Positions 43,438-43,480 of a stretch of DNA of 43,480 nt are shown here, in pieces. The position numbers and the translations under genes are program-made. The notes under the pieces are model-generated. The model saw nothing but the letters and a program-made list of their open reading frames with translations. It was not told where the DNA came from and did no database searches. Source of the stretch: JAVWIF01 sp036639635 (lineage in GTDB: Bacteria; Bacillota_I; Bacilli_A; Erysipelotrichales; Erysipelotrichaceae); assembly GCA_036639635.1 (NCBI GenBank), contig JAVWIF010000010.1, forward strand, positions 1 through 43,480, written 5' to 3'. Every line of letters starts with the position of its first letter. The stretch's first letter is position 1.

Positions 43438-43480
43438 TCACTCTTTTATCGTTTCAAGTACCTGCATAATCGCTTTACTA
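43438..43480 (-). CDS. C-terminus of a gene running off the window
   Basis: The last 43 bp read in frame on the minus strand as SKAIMQVLETIKE followed by a TGA stop at 43438-43440. The rest lies outside the window, and the fragment is too short to identify. Confidence 0.4.
   Translation of the reverse strand, partial: SKAIMQVLETIKE

Noticed and set aside
1..43480. CRISPR arrays, prophage genes, transposases, rRNA
   Set aside because: I looked for regularly spaced repeats, integrase or phage structural motifs, and rRNA sequence and saw none.

Overview
The window is low-GC DNA (about one third G+C by eye) with strong AGGAGG-type ribosome binding sites, short overlapping operons and bacterial sigma-A-like promoters. 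It comes from an anaerobic, fermentative Firmicute. A butyryl-CoA operon, a monomeric [FeFe] hydrogenase, FeoAB and ferredoxin-type enzymes all point to strict anaerobiosis. A gut Erysipelotrichia-like organism is my best guess, but this is inference; no 16S gene is present.

Layout. 1-5.2 kb: MATE exporter with its MarR regulator, tRNA-Leu(CAA), a monofunctional peptidoglycan glycosyltransferase, a YneF-type membrane protein, an unknown small protein and a group B-type [FeFe] hydrogenase. 5.2-7.9 kb: DMT permease, xanthine phosphoribosyltransferase, ECF substrate-binding protein and a thioredoxin-like lipoprotein. 8-16.2 kb: a complete minus-strand argGHCJBDF operon behind an arginine-type T-box leader. 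16.4-25.6 kb: ATP-grasp enzyme, thioredoxin-fold protein, YhhN lysoplasmalogenase-like protein, esterase, nitroreductase, MFS permease, HTH-TPR regulator, Cof-type HAD phosphatase, metallophosphoesterase and threonine aldolase. 25.6-27.9 kb: a 390-bp element present twice (98% identical, 590 bp apart), then an AAA/DUF4143 ATPase. 28.1-37.5 kb: bcd-etfB-etfA-hbd-crt-CoA transferase on the minus strand, divergent from two tandem thiolase genes on the plus strand. 37.5-43.5 kb: feoAB, an aldo/keto reductase with Fe-S clusters, and metY-metA.

How the genes work together. Thiolase, Hbd, Crt and Bcd-EtfAB convert two acetyl-CoA to butyryl-CoA, and the family I CoA transferase can release the acid. 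The hydrogenase and this pathway are both electron sinks. Rex-type (NADH/NAD+-sensing) operator sequences lie upstream of the hydrogenase, in the thl/bcd divergent region (one is a perfect palindrome) and upstream of the second thiolase, so one redox regulon probably joins them. The arg operon appears to be controlled by tRNA-Arg charging. MetA carries Glu111, predicting O-acetylhomoserine as its product, which matches MetY next to it.

The most novel item is the duplicated 390-bp element. Each copy has, on the minus strand, a promoter, about 290 nt of strongly structured sequence and an intrinsic terminator. I read it as a duplicated non-coding RNA gene of a class I do not recognise. A second theme is that convergent gene pairs share hairpin terminators that cover the stop codons of one or both genes.
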